This document shows, in pieces, positions 36,264-45,292 of a stretch of 64,000 bases of DNA (position 1 is its first letter; the number at the start of each line of letters is the position of its first letter). Both the position numbers and the translations under genes were made by a program. The DNA is from Planctomycetia bacterium (GTDB lineage Bacteria > Planctomycetota > GCA-002687715): assembly GCA_005790545.1 (NCBI GenBank), contig SXUL01000118.1, forward strand, positions 1-64,000, written 5' to 3'. Under the pieces are notes generated by a model. That model ran no database searches. It was given only the letters and a program-made list of their open reading frames with translations, and had not been told where the DNA came from.

Positions 36264-37705
36264 GAAGCCTCCTCGTAGCGGGTGAAGAACGCGGGATTCG
36301 CGTCCATGATGCGGGCGTATGTGATCAGACCGAGATCGAGCCAGGCGCGAATCCATTCGCAGGAGTGGAGATTCGGTTGCGTTGCATCGGCGTAGCGCAC
36401 CCAGGCCTCGTGGTAGCAACCACCCGAACAGATGGGGCGCGCGAAGCAGTCGTGGCAGCTCACCTTCGTGCCCACGTGGCCCGCTTCGAGGAACGCGCGA
36501 CGGCGCTCTTCATCCAGGCCACTGGTGACGGTGCCGATGGCGTGCTCGCCTGATTCGACGAAGCGGTGGCAAAGGCCGAGTTCTCCGCCGGTGCTGACAC
36601 CCACCAGCCCGAGGCCTGCGCCACAGGGATGGGCCTTGTTCACGCCCTGATGCAGTTCGCGCAGCAGATCGTTCAGGTTCGAAAAGGCGTGGTTCTTCCC
36701 GGCACTGGCGGCGCTCACGAAATCGTCAGCAAGCACGCCGAAGGCCTGCAGGAGAGTGAAATAGTTCTCGCCCGTGAGTGCATAGTCGCGCCCGGGAGCA
36801 GACGTCACCGGTGCGAAGCCCACGGCATCGAAGCCGAGTTCTCCGGCGAGGTGCTGGTAGATCGTCTGCACATCCGCGGATTGCGCGGTCACGGTGACAC
36901 GGGCACCAACAGGTCGCCCGCCCCGTTCGCGATTGACCGCGATGAGGCGCTGGATCTTCGGCACCACCACGTCGTGCGTGCCCTTGCCGCTCAAGAAAGG
37001 GCGTTGCGCATCTTGCGTCGCGCGCGGCCCGTCAATGGAAATGTTGATGCCGAAATGCTCTGCGGTCAGGAAGTCGATCACTTCCTCCGTGAGCAAGGTG
37101 GCATTCGTCGTCAGCGCGAAGCTCATGCGCCGCCGCTCTCCGCGCGCCTTGGCGTTCGCGTACTCCGTCACGCTCTTGATGAGCGGGAAGTTCAGCAACG
37201 TCTCTCCACCGAAGAAGGTGATGGAGAGATTCCTGCGCCCGGCACTGTCCTTGAAAAGCAGATCCACCGCCTGACGCGCGGTCTCCTCGCTCATGAGCGC
37301 AGGACCACGTGAGGACTCGTTGATGCGGTCCTCGCCATATTCGTAGCAGTAGCTGCAGGAGAGGTTGCACTTGTTGGTGACGTTCAGGACCAGCGTGCCC
37401 AGGGGATAAGGCAGCGCCGGCAGATCCGGTGCGATGGGCACGCGGAAATCCGCTGGCTCCAGCAGGCCCAGAGCGGCGAGTGCGTCGAACGACTTCCGGC
37501 GCTCGTCTTCAGCGCCCTCCGCACCGAACCATGCTTCAGGGTCGCGCGGAGCGGCGAAACTGTCGAGGACTGCGAGTGCCGCGTCGTCGAGGCCCGCGAG
37601 AGCGGCGCTGCGCGTCGCCCAGACGTAGGTCATGTCCTTGCCACGGGCGCGGCGATGTTGTGCCGTCGCGTAGTTCACCGCGTATCCCAGTCGTAACGAT
37701 CCCAT
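36260..37705 (-). CDS. qhpD: Radical SAM/SPASM peptide crosslinking enzyme QhpD
   Basis: A 481-residue radical SAM enzyme that forms the Cys-to-Asp/Glu thioether bonds in the gamma subunit. The SAM cluster motif is CNLSCSYC at 113-120, followed by FFGGETLLNFP. The C-terminal SPASM domain contains HPCGAGLGL, GELGLCHRF, VSCHDCFARPICSGGCYHE and HSCEW, ligands for two auxiliary clusters. Start ATG 37705 overlaps the qhpA stop by 31 nt and was kept because the peptide-binding N-terminus (RGKDMTYVWATRSAALAGLDD) spans an internal Met at 37633 that could otherwise be taken as the start. It overlaps qhpC by 4 nt. Confidence 0.95.
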   Translation of the reverse strand: MGSLRLGYAVNYATAQHRRARGKDMTYVWATRSAALAGLDDAALAVLDSFAAPRDPEAWFGAEGAEDERRKSFDALAALGLLEPADFRVPIAPDLPALPYPLGTLVLNVTNKCNLSCSYCYEYGEDRINESSRGPALMSEETARQAVDLLFKDSAGRRNLSITFFGGETLLNFPLIKSVTEYANAKARGERRRMSFALTTNATLLTEEVIDFLTAEHFGINISIDGPRATQDAQRPFLSGKGTHDVVVPKIQRLIAVNRERGGRPVGARVTVTAQSADVQTIYQHLAGELGFDAVGFAPVTSAPGRDYALTGENYFTLLQAFGVLADDFVSAASAGKNHAFSNLNDLLRELHQGVNKAHPCGAGLGLVGVSTGGELGLCHRFVESGEHAIGTVTSGLDEERRRAFLEAGHVGTKVSCHDCFARPICSGGCYHEAWVRYADATQPNLHSCEWIRAWLDLGLITYARIMDANPAFFTRYEEAS

Positions 37706-39864
37706 TGCACCCAGATGGGCACGGTCACGAGCAGGTGGCCACGAGCGGTAAAAGTGCGGCGCGCGCGCTCCGTGGGCACGGGCGGCGGCTTCGGCGGCTC
37801 CACGGGCTTGGGTGGTGTCGCATCCTGCGTTGCTGGCGCTGCAGCGGACCGCGTTGCGGGCTCCGGCACTGGCGACCCCGCGCTCGGCGTTGCTGGTTCC
37901 GCTGCAGGGGCTGGCGGCTGCGCTGCGGGATGAGCTGCGGGCTCGGCCGCGGGTGCTGCGGCACCGGCGCCATCTCCGTGGCCTCGCGGCGCCTCAACGC
38001 CGCCCTCGCTGTGGGTTCGTGGCGCATCACCGCCGCCCTCGCGTCCTCGCCCAGCGCGGCCGCGCGGCCCGCGACGTGCACCTTCCCCGCCCTCGCCAGC
38101 GGGCTTTTGCTCCGGTTTCGGCACTGGCTTCGGCTCGGGAGGACGCACCCAGCCTTCCCATTCCGCCTCCGCGCGCACGTAGACATCACCGATGTTGTTC
38201 GCGAAATAGCGGCGTTCGCGATTGGGCCCGTCGTTGTTGGGTGTGAAGGAACCGTTCGCTGCATCCAGCACGCCGACATACTTCACATCGTCATCGAACT
38301 CATGGGCTGGCAGTTCCTCCAGGCGCCAGCGAGCGGCCAGCGTGAACAGAGGCACGTCATCCGCGGTCCAATTCTTCTTGTCCGGCCCACGGTGCATGGC
38401 CCGCGCTTCAAAGCGCTCGAACTGTTTCGGATGCGCGACGCCACCCACGCGCGAGAAACCCTGCCCCGGTTCCACGCGGATGTAGTCCACCGTGTCGTAG
38501 AGCGTGAGGCAACGCGGGCCAGGGTCCAGACGGAAACTCAAGCGGCGCAGCCCGAGGTCCGCTTGCGGCTCGGTGCTCAGCACCAACTTGACCCACTCCG
38601 CAGAGAGGCGCTCCACGGACTTGATCGTCACTCCGCGTCCGGCATGAAAGTCCGCGGGCGTGAGGCCTTCAGGGAAGTTCTGTCCGAAGAGTTCGAGGCT
38701 CGCATCCGCCGCGGGCACTTCGATACAGCCCTGCTTCGCGCCCAGGAGACGCGCCGCTCCACTGTCACGCACCAGCGTGATATCCGCGCCGATTTCACCA
38801 AAGGCGCCATGGAAGATGCGTCCTTCGAAGCGCTGCCAATCGGCATCGAGGAGCAGCACCTCCTTCGCTGCGTCGGCTGCATCCCCACCCTCGACGGCAC
38901 TGCGCCCGCGCCAGGAATAGCCCGCATAGAGCACGGATTTCCCGCGGCGCTTCACCACGGATCCGTCCGCGAAGTTGAGTGTCCAATGGGTGCTGTAGCC
39001 ATTCTCCTCCGTGCGTTCGATGGCGACGCGCCCGGTGAAATCTCCGCGCCCGACTTCGTGACCGAAGACGCTCCATGAACCTGCCAGCGGCACCTCACGC
39101 CGTTCCACCTGCCACGCACTCCACTCCGGCGTGATGAGAGCCTGCGACTTCGCGAGCGCCTCCAGCACGCGGTCCGCGCGATCCGGCCCCGTCTCGCCTT
39201 CACCACGCATGCGTGCGAAGAACTCCTGACGCTCGGCCTCGCTCATGGCCTCGATGTTCACGTTGCTGTTGTTGCCGCGGTTCGGTGAGCCACGGAACGC
39301 CTGCGAGCGCGCCAAGGGAAAGAAGGCGAGATGCATGGCCTTCAGGAGCTTCCATTCCGTTCCATCGCGCTGCTGGCTGTAGACGCGCCCGAGGGAATGG
39401 CATCCTGCGCAGGACTCCTTCAGTTCCTGATCGGTATTGCTCTCGGACCAATGCACGCGTCGCTCGGATTCGAAGAGCCCGCGCCGCGCTTCGGCGCGTG
39501 TGAGCCCGAAGTCATTCGCGAGATAGGCGAGGATCTCCTTCGCCTCGGACGGTGTCGTTTGCAGATGATGATGGCGCAACATGCGCTTCAGAGTGATCTC
39601 CCAGCCTTCGGGAGACTTGCGTTGATACGAGATGCGCGTCATCAATCCGGTGGCATCCGCAGGATGACAGCCCACGCAGTACTTCGTGACCAGCTCGTTC
39701 TTCACAGGAATGCCCGTGCGTGCCTCCGGGGCCGGCGCCTCTCCGCCACCGGGCCTTCCGGCACCGCCGCGCCGCCCGCTCCGGTCGCCGCCACCAACTT
39801 CACCCTGCGCCTGAAGAACCGGCAGCAAGAGAGCGAACGTGCACACGATCATCCAACGGCGCAT
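37675..39864 (-). CDS. qhpA: Quinohemoprotein amine dehydrogenase alpha subunit (diheme), enlarged
   Basis: A 729-residue periplasmic subunit with signal peptide (cleavage near LQAQ). Two heme c sites, CVGCH at 63-67 and CAGCH at 152-156, pass electrons from CTQ. Three beta-barrel domains follow. It is longer than the roughly 500-550 residues usual for the family. A Gly/Arg/Pro-rich stretch follows the signal (21-50), and a roughly 125-residue Ala/Pro/Gly-rich segment (about 574-698) precedes the final strand GHLLVTVPIWVQWDRYDW. ATG 39864 is preceded by AGGGGA. TATGAT at 39902-39897 could be the -10 box. It is the first gene of qhpADCBE. Confidence 0.93.
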   Translation of the reverse strand: MRRWMIVCTFALLLPVLQAQGEVGGGDRSGRRGGAGRPGGGEAPAPEARTGIPVKNELVTKYCVGCHPADATGLMTRISYQRKSPEGWEITLKRMLRHHHLQTTPSEAKEILAYLANDFGLTRAEARRGLFESERRVHWSESNTDQELKESCAGCHSLGRVYSQQRDGTEWKLLKAMHLAFFPLARSQAFRGSPNRGNNSNVNIEAMSEAERQEFFARMRGEGETGPDRADRVLEALAKSQALITPEWSAWQVERREVPLAGSWSVFGHEVGRGDFTGRVAIERTEENGYSTHWTLNFADGSVVKRRGKSVLYAGYSWRGRSAVEGGDAADAAKEVLLLDADWQRFEGRIFHGAFGEIGADITLVRDSGAARLLGAKQGCIEVPAADASLELFGQNFPEGLTPADFHAGRGVTIKSVERLSAEWVKLVLSTEPQADLGLRRLSFRLDPGPRCLTLYDTVDYIRVEPGQGFSRVGGVAHPKQFERFEARAMHRGPDKKNWTADDVPLFTLAARWRLEELPAHEFDDDVKYVGVLDAANGSFTPNNDGPNRERRYFANNIGDVYVRAEAEWEGWVRPPEPKPVPKPEQKPAGEGGEGARRGPRGRAGRGREGGGDAPRTHSEGGVEAPRGHGDGAGAAAPAAEPAAHPAAQPPAPAAEPATPSAGSPVPEPATRSAAAPATQDATPPKPVEPPKPPPVPTERARRTFTARGHLLVTVPIWVQWDRYDWDTR
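37771..38145 (-). other. Low-complexity Pro/Ala/Gly/Glu insert in the qhpA product
   Basis: Codons for residues about 574-698 encode PEPKPVPKPEQKP, an Arg/Gly-rich run (GARRGPRGRAGRGREGGG), then Ala/Pro repeats (AAPAAEPAAHPAAQPPAPA) and PPKPVEPPKPPPVP. The reading frame stays open and resumes the conserved C-terminal strand, so it is an in-frame insertion and not a frameshift. Confidence 0.8.
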
Positions 39865-40002
39865 CGAGTTCCCCTGGGACCACAGCGGTCGCGAGCATCA
39901 TAAGGGTGGCGTCAAACGGAGTGCGCGACGCGTGCGGCCGCTCTGCTCCGCTGCGAACTCGTGAACCCCTGCGCATGCGCAGTGTTGCCGCGGGGCCTCG
40001 AC

Positions 40003-41760
40003 TCAGGCGCGTTGCGCCCCGGGGCCGCCGTCCGCAACGATGCGGCCATCGTGCAAGCGGATCACGCGATTACACAAGGCGAGAGCGCTGGGCCGGTGCG
40101 CCACGACGAGGATCACCCGCCCCGGCGCGCGGCGACGCAGTTCCGCGAACAACGCTTCTTCCGCCGCGCCGTCCAGTGCAGCCGTGGGTTCGTCGAGCAG
40201 CAGCACAGCGGCATCCGGCAGCAATGCCCGCGCGAGCGCCAGACGCTGCCATTCCCCGAGCGAGAGTTCGCCGCCGCCGAAACGCGGCCCCGGGATGCCA
40301 TCGCTGCCACCCGGAATGCGCTCCACCACCGGTGTCGCTGTGGCGGCAGCCAGCGCACGCTCCACGTCCACACGCGCCGCGTTCCCGCCCGTCGCGAGCG
40401 CCACGGTCTCGTGCACCGCCAGTTCGTAGCGCCCGAAGTCCTGGAAGATGACTCCAATCCGTTGCCGCCATGCCTCCGGCGCCATGGCCCGGAGGTCGAC
40501 GCCATCCACAAGCACCGCGCCCGCATCCGGATCCGAGAGCCGCGCGAGGAGCCGTATGAGCGTGCTCTTCCCCGCACCATTCACGCCTGCAATGCCGGTG
40601 ATCTCGCCGGGCTTGAAGGTGCAACTGACATCCTGCAGCGCGTCGCGCGTGGCGCCGTTGTGCCGGAAACGAACGCCACGCACTGCGATGCCTTGGAGGA
40701 TCCGGCGTGGTGCGGGCTCCGCGTGCTCCGGCGCAGAGATGGCTTGACGCAGCGCGAAAAACTCGGCGAGGCGTCGCAGCCAGAGTTGGTGTTCGACCAA
40801 CTGGGACAACGAACCGACGAGCGCCGTGAGCGCCATGAACATGCGCTGCAAGGCTTGCGCATCCAGCACGAGAGTCGCGAAAGAGAGGCTCCCTGCGATG
40901 GTTTCGAGCACCAGCCACCAGAGCGCCGCCGCCATCGCAGCTCCGGACACAGCATGCAGCAGGAATGCGCGCAGCGCCGCCCCTCGTTGCAGCCGGAGAC
41001 GCGCATCCGTGACGGTTTCCGCGAGCGCGCGCCAGCGCTGCCGCAACGCTGCCGCGAAGCCGTGCACGCGCACTTCCTTGGCATGCTGCGGTCCTGTGAG
41101 CAGCGCCGAGAGATAGCGCATGAAACGCTCCTCCGGCGTGCGTCGCTCGATCTCGCGGAGCATTGCTTGCGCCGTGCGCTGACGCAACCACACCGCGACA
41201 AGTGCGAGCGGCAGGGCCGCTGCAAGAAACCAGGGCGCCGTCACGGCGACGAGAATCGTGGCGCCCGTGAACGTCAGCGCTGCCTGCAAGCCACCGACGA
41301 GTGCATCGAAGGCGCGCACCGGACGCTCCGCCGCGTCCAGTTGCACCCGGTGGAGCAGATCATGAAACTCCCGCGCTTCGAAGTGCGCGAGGTCGAGCGT
41401 GGCGGCGTGCGCCTGCAGCCGCTCTTCGATGCGCAAGGTCACGCGCTGACGCAGCCGGTCTTGCGCGAACTGCCGGAGCATGCGCAGCAGCGCATCGACG
41501 AGGAGCAGAAGCACCAGCAGTCCGCCGGTGAGTTCGACGTCGGCCCGCGCGAGATCCCGTTCCGAAGTCCCGGCAGGCGCCGCCACCGCAGAGAGAATGC
41601 CCGCGAGCAGTTCGGAGCTGAGTGCAACGAGCGCGAGCGGCGTCAGCGCCTGCAGGATGCGGCAGCAGAGCACCCCGAGTGCAGCACGTGGCGCCGCTGC
41701 GAAGACTTCACGCAAGGCTGCGACGAGCGCCGTGTCACGGAGTCTCCCGCCGCGCGACAT
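40003..41760 (-). CDS. qhpF: ABC transporter (fused permease-ATPase), QHNDH gamma-subunit exporter type
   Basis: A 585-residue half-transporter with about six transmembrane helices (20-330) and a C-terminal ATPase. Walker A GVNGAGKST, Q-loop in IGVIFQDFGRYELA, signature LSLGEWQR (a variant of LSGGQ), Walker B VLLLDEPTAALD, switch His in VVAHRPSA. There is no N-terminal C39 peptidase domain. In the qhp system QhpF moves the crosslinked gamma subunit to the periplasm. It lies 138 nt upstream of qhpA on the same strand and 8 nt downstream of fbp, so it is probably cotranscribed with fbp. The family assignment is firm; the QhpF role is inferred from context. Confidence 0.83.
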   Translation of the reverse strand: MSRGGRLRDTALVAALREVFAAAPRAALGVLCCRILQALTPLALVALSSELLAGILSAVAAPAGTSERDLARADVELTGGLLVLLLLVDALLRMLRQFAQDRLRQRVTLRIEERLQAHAATLDLAHFEAREFHDLLHRVQLDAAERPVRAFDALVGGLQAALTFTGATILVAVTAPWFLAAALPLALVAVWLRQRTAQAMLREIERRTPEERFMRYLSALLTGPQHAKEVRVHGFAAALRQRWRALAETVTDARLRLQRGAALRAFLLHAVSGAAMAAALWWLVLETIAGSLSFATLVLDAQALQRMFMALTALVGSLSQLVEHQLWLRRLAEFFALRQAISAPEHAEPAPRRILQGIAVRGVRFRHNGATRDALQDVSCTFKPGEITGIAGVNGAGKSTLIRLLARLSDPDAGAVLVDGVDLRAMAPEAWRQRIGVIFQDFGRYELAVHETVALATGGNAARVDVERALAAATATPVVERIPGGSDGIPGPRFGGGELSLGEWQRLALARALLPDAAVLLLDEPTAALDGAAEEALFAELRRRAPGRVILVVAHRPSALALCNRVIRLHDGRIVADGGPGAQRA

Positions 41761-41768
41761 GGATTCCC

Positions 41769-42806
41769 TCAGGACTTGCCGGCGTGCACAGCGCGGCGCG
41801 CCGCGAGGAAAGCCTCCGCCTCGTCCACATCCTTCTTGCTGCCGATGAGGAGCGGCACGCGCTGGTGCAGTTCCGAAGGCGTGATGTCGAGGATGCGGTG
41901 TCCAAGACCATCGACGGAGCGGCCACCGGCTTGCTCACAGATCATGGAGAGCGGGGACACTTCATAGAGCAGGCGCAGCTTGCCTTGCGGGCGTTTCACG
42001 GAACCCGGATAGAAGAACACGCCGCCGTAGAGGAGGTTCCTGTGGAAGTCACCCACCAATGAACCGATGTAGCGCGTGCTGCGCGGGCGCCGCGTGGCCG
42101 CGTCCTTCTCCTTCAGCCAATCGGTGTATTCACGCCATGCGGGTTCCCAGTCGGCGCGGTTCTGTTCATTGCAGGAATAGATCTTCCCCTCGTCCGGAGT
42201 CTTGATGTTGGGGTGACTCAGCAGGAACTCGCCGAGGCTGGGATCGAGGGTGAATCCGTGCACGCCGTGCCCCGTGGTGTAGACGAGGATTGTGCTCGGC
42301 CCGTAGAGGACATAGCCCGCCGCCACCTGGCGCGAGCCTGGCTGCAGGCAATCCTCCACCGTGCCATCGCTGCCGTAAGTCACTTTGCGATGAATGGAGA
42401 AGATGGTGCCGATGCTGGCATTCGAATCGATGTTGCTGCTGCCGTCGAGAGGGTCGAAGAGCAGCACGTACTTCCCCTTCGGGAAGCGCTCGGGGATCTT
42501 GATGATGCCCTCGTGCTCTTCCGAGCCCATCACGCAGAGGCGCCCGGTATGGTCCATGACGCGGAAGACGGCCTTGTCCGCGTACTCATCGAGCAGCTTC
42601 ACATCGTCGCCGGTGGCATTGACATCGCCGGTTTCGCCCAGAATGTCGGCCAACCCGGCGCGGTTCACTTCGCGCGCAATGATCTTCGCGACGAGAGCCA
42701 CGTCATAAAGGAGGTTCGTGAGCTCCCCGGACGCGCCGGGATGCGTCTTCTCCTCGTCGAGGATGAAGCGTTCGATGGTGACGAGTCTGCTGGAATGTAC
42801 GGGCAT
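41769..42806 (-). CDS. fbp: Class 1 fructose-1,6-bisphosphatase
   Basis: A 345-residue enzyme of gluconeogenesis that hydrolyses fructose-1,6-bisphosphate. Metal-site motifs SEEHEG and [15 protein letters not shown] are intact, with [12 protein letters not shown] and the sugar-phosphate segment [23 protein letters not shown]. The C-terminus has [16 protein letters not shown]. Normal length. ATG 42806 was chosen because a GTG/ATG 12 codons earlier adds an unrelated stretch; GGAG is about 11 nt upstream. Its stop is 8 nt before qhpF, an odd pairing. Divergent from moxR with about 100 nt between. Confidence 0.96.
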   Translation of the reverse strand: MPVHSSRLVTIERFILDEEKTHPGASGELTNLLYDVALVAKIIAREVNRAGLADILGETGDVNATGDDVKLLDEYADKAVFRVMDHTGRLCVMGSEEHEGIIKIPERFPKGKYVLLFDPLDGSSNIDSNASIGTIFSIHRKVTYGSDGTVEDCLQPGSRQVAAGYVLYGPSTILVYTTGHGVHGFTLDPSLGEFLLSHPNIKTPDEGKIYSCNEQNRADWEPAWREYTDWLKEKDAATRRPRSTRYIGSLVGDFHRNLLYGGVFFYPGSVKRPQGKLRLLYEVSPLSMICEQAGGRSVDGLGHRILDITPSELHQRVPLLIGSKKDVDEAEAFLAARRAVHAGKS

Positions 42807-42909
42807 GGTGAGGGGAACTCCGCCGCGGGACCTTCCGAGCATATCCCGTGCAGGCGAGGCTCACCCCCGTGCTTGACCCCGGCCCCGCCGCGGCGGAGAC
42901 TGTTTCGCC

Positions 42910-43905
42910 ATGGCCACGGAATCTGCCGCATCTTTGAGATCCACCGCGGAACGGCTCACGGGACGGCTGAAGACACGCATCGTCGGCCTTGAAGACACCA
43001 TCGAGTTGCTCGCCATCACCGTGCTTGCCGGCCAGCACGCGCTCCTCGAAGGAGTGCCGGGCCTCGCGAAGACGCTTCTCGTTCAATCCCTCGCGGAGCT
43101 CATGGATCTCCGCTTCGCCCGCATCCAGTTCACGCCGGATCTGATGCCTGCCGACATCACGGGCACGGAGGTAATCGCTGAAGACGCCGGCACCGGCTTG
43201 CGCGAGTTCCGCTTTCTCAAAGGGCCGTTGTTCGCGAACCTTGTGCTGGCCGACGAGATCAACCGCACACCACCCAAGACGCAGGCTGCGTTGATGGAAG
43301 CGATGGAAGAACGACAGGTGACCGCGCGCGGCGAACGGACGCCGCTTGAGGAACCATTCTCCGTCCTTGCGACGCGCAACCCCATCGAGCAGGAAGGCAC
43401 CTATCCACTGCCCGCCGCGCAACTCGATCGCTTCCTCTTCCTCCTCAAGCTCGACTATCCGGCGCGCGCGGATGAGTTGAAGATCCTCCGCCGTACCACA
43501 GCCGGCAGCCATGCGGCACTCGGCCCCGTGTTGACGCGGGAGGAACTGCTCGCCGCCATTCGCGAGGTACGTTCGACACCGTTGCCGGAGACTGTCGCGC
43601 GCACTATTGCGGAGTTCGTGCGGAAGACGCGTCCCGCGGATGCCAAGGCACCTGAACTCGTGCGCCAACATGTCGAACTCGGTGCCGGTCCGCGAGCGGG
43701 CCAGATGCTCAGCCTCGCCATGGTTGCGCGCGCACGTTTGCACGGCCGCGCCCAGCCTGATGTGAACGATCTGCGCGCTCTCGCCCATCCGGTACTGCGC
43801 CACCGACTCATCCTGAAACACAGCGCGGTCGCTGAAGACATCAACGCCGACGCGATCATCAACACGCTGCTCGCCACACTGCCCGCGCCGCGCGGCGTTC
43901 GCTGA
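42910..43905 (+). CDS. MoxR-family AAA ATPase
   Basis: A 331-residue AAA+ chaperone-type ATPase. Walker A GVPGLAKT, Walker B LVLADEINR followed by TPPKTQAALMEAMEERQVT (the MoxR hallmark), sensor NPIEQEGTYPLPAAQLDRF. MoxR ATPases often work with VWA-domain proteins to activate enzymes or insert metals; no VWA gene follows here. The next gene is a MATE pump only 7 nt away, so they may share a transcript. Upstream, TTGACC and GAGACT are 17 nt apart, the second ending 8 nt before the ATG. Confidence 0.93.
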   Translation: MATESAASLRSTAERLTGRLKTRIVGLEDTIELLAITVLAGQHALLEGVPGLAKTLLVQSLAELMDLRFARIQFTPDLMPADITGTEVIAEDAGTGLREFRFLKGPLFANLVLADEINRTPPKTQAALMEAMEERQVTARGERTPLEEPFSVLATRNPIEQEGTYPLPAAQLDRFLFLLKLDYPARADELKILRRTTAGSHAALGPVLTREELLAAIREVRSTPLPETVARTIAEFVRKTRPADAKAPELVRQHVELGAGPRAGQMLSLAMVARARLHGRAQPDVNDLRALAHPVLRHRLILKHSAVAEDINADAIINTLLATLPAPRGVR

Positions 43906-43912
43906 AGAGTCC

Positions 43913-45262
43913 ATGCTGAAGCGCTTGAAGGAGGTGAGCTGTCTCGCAGCTCCCATCGTCGCCGGCAACCTCGCACACAACCTCGTGAGCCTCGTGGACA
44001 CCTGGATGGTGGGGCGCTTGCCGGGAGCCATCGCGCTTGATTCGGTTGCGGCCCTCGGTGCCGCGAGTTCCGTGTTCCTTGTGGTCTTTCTCGTCTTCAG
44101 CGCCATCACCACCGGCGTGCAGGTGCTGGTGGCACGTCGGGTGGGAGAAGGCCGCAAGGAAGAGGCCGGTGCGGTGCTCACCAATGCCCTCGTGCTCGGG
44201 CTCGTCGTCAGCATTCCCGCCACCGTGGTGGCCTTCCTGCTGCCGGGCTTCGTCATCCCCCTGTTCGTGGACGATGCCGTCACGCGCGACCTCGCCATCG
44301 GATTTCTCGATGGACGACTCGGCGCTGGCCTCGCGGCTCTGCTGCTCCTCTTCGTGATCAAGGGCTTTCTCTGGGGCACCGCCCATGTGAGGCTCGATCT
44401 CATTACCGGCCTCGTCCTCAACGGTCTGAACCTCCTTCTCAACTGGATGTTCATCTTCGGAAATCTCGGCGCCCCGGCCCTCGGCGTGCGTGGCGCCGGC
44501 ATCGCGTCCGCTCTCGCAGCGTGGCTGACTCTCCTCTGGCTGCTCATGATGTTGATGCGCGGGCACTGGAGAAAAACCTACGCCCTCTTTCGCGCCCGCG
44601 ATCTCGGTCGCGACATCATGAAGCGCGTCGCCAAGCTCAGCTGGCCGCGTGCCCTGCAGGGCCTCGCCTTCTCGCACAGCATGATGTTCTTCGCCATCAT
44701 CGGCGCGAACACCGGCAAGCTCGGGCTCGCCGCCAGCAACGTGGTCTGGCGTCTCGCAGGCCTCACTGTCGTCATCAACATGAGCATTGGCGCAGCCGCT
44801 GCAACCATGGTCGGTCAGGCACTCGGCCGCGGCGACCCCGAATACGCCCGGCAGAGCGCTCGTGCAGCCGGGCTTCTCGGCAGCAGTGTGACATTCGTAC
44901 TCGCGTTGCCCGCATGGTTCGCGAGCGAGGCCACAACAGCCTTCTTTCTCGACAACGCCGAAGCTGCGGCGCTCGCTGGCCCCTGCCTCGCGCTCACCAT
45001 GGCATTCCAGATTCCTGATGCGGTCGGCATCATCTATTCCCGCGCACTCACAGGTGCGGGTGATGTGCGCTACGTGGCATTCACGGAAATCATCGTTGCG
45101 TGGATGATCTGCCTTCCCGCCACGTGGTTCTTCGTGCGCACCTTCACCCCCGGCAGCGAACTCCTCGGTGCATGGAGCGGCTGGGCGGTCTATTGCACCG
45201 CGTGGATGTTCGCGATGCTGCTGCGCTGGCGCCACGGCGCATGGCGTTCCATCCGAGTCTGA
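43913..45262 (+). CDS. MATE-family multidrug/Na+ efflux protein
   Basis: A 449-residue membrane protein with twelve predicted helices in two MatE halves (about 10-220 and 240-445). The N-terminal half contains PIVAGNLAHNLVSLVDTWMV and the segment ITTGVQVLVARRVGEGRKEE; the second half has SIGAAAATMVGQALGRGDPE, the matching motif. It should exchange cations for drugs or other organic cations. It follows moxR by 7 nt and converges with the RCC1 gene. Substrate is not visible. Confidence 0.93.
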   Translation: MLKRLKEVSCLAAPIVAGNLAHNLVSLVDTWMVGRLPGAIALDSVAALGAASSVFLVVFLVFSAITTGVQVLVARRVGEGRKEEAGAVLTNALVLGLVVSIPATVVAFLLPGFVIPLFVDDAVTRDLAIGFLDGRLGAGLAALLLLFVIKGFLWGTAHVRLDLITGLVLNGLNLLLNWMFIFGNLGAPALGVRGAGIASALAAWLTLLWLLMMLMRGHWRKTYALFRARDLGRDIMKRVAKLSWPRALQGLAFSHSMMFFAIIGANTGKLGLAASNVVWRLAGLTVVINMSIGAAAATMVGQALGRGDPEYARQSARAAGLLGSSVTFVLALPAWFASEATTAFFLDNAEAAALAGPCLALTMAFQIPDAVGIIYSRALTGAGDVRYVAFTEIIVAWMICLPATWFFVRTFTPGSELLGAWSGWAVYCTAWMFAMLLRWRHGAWRSIRV

Positions 45263-45292
45263 TTCCACCTGCCAACGCCGTCGGCCCGCGCT

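Noticed and set aside
37675-39864. Frameshift in qhpA at the low-complexity segment
   Set aside because: The frame stays open and the conserved C-terminal strand resumes in the same frame, so an in-frame insertion is simpler.
39961-41967. 668-codon plus-strand frame over the ABC exporter
   Set aside because: Antisense to a gene with Walker A/B and signature motifs; Arg/His/Glu-rich nonsense sequence.
42703-44547. 614-codon minus-strand frame over moxR and the MATE gene
   Set aside because: Crosses two well-defined plus-strand genes and reads as Arg/Ser/Thr-rich shadow sequence.
43859-45268. 469-codon minus-strand frame with acidic, His-rich composition
   Set aside because: Mirror of the MATE transporter codons; a complementary frame of a membrane protein naturally gives Glu/His-rich text.
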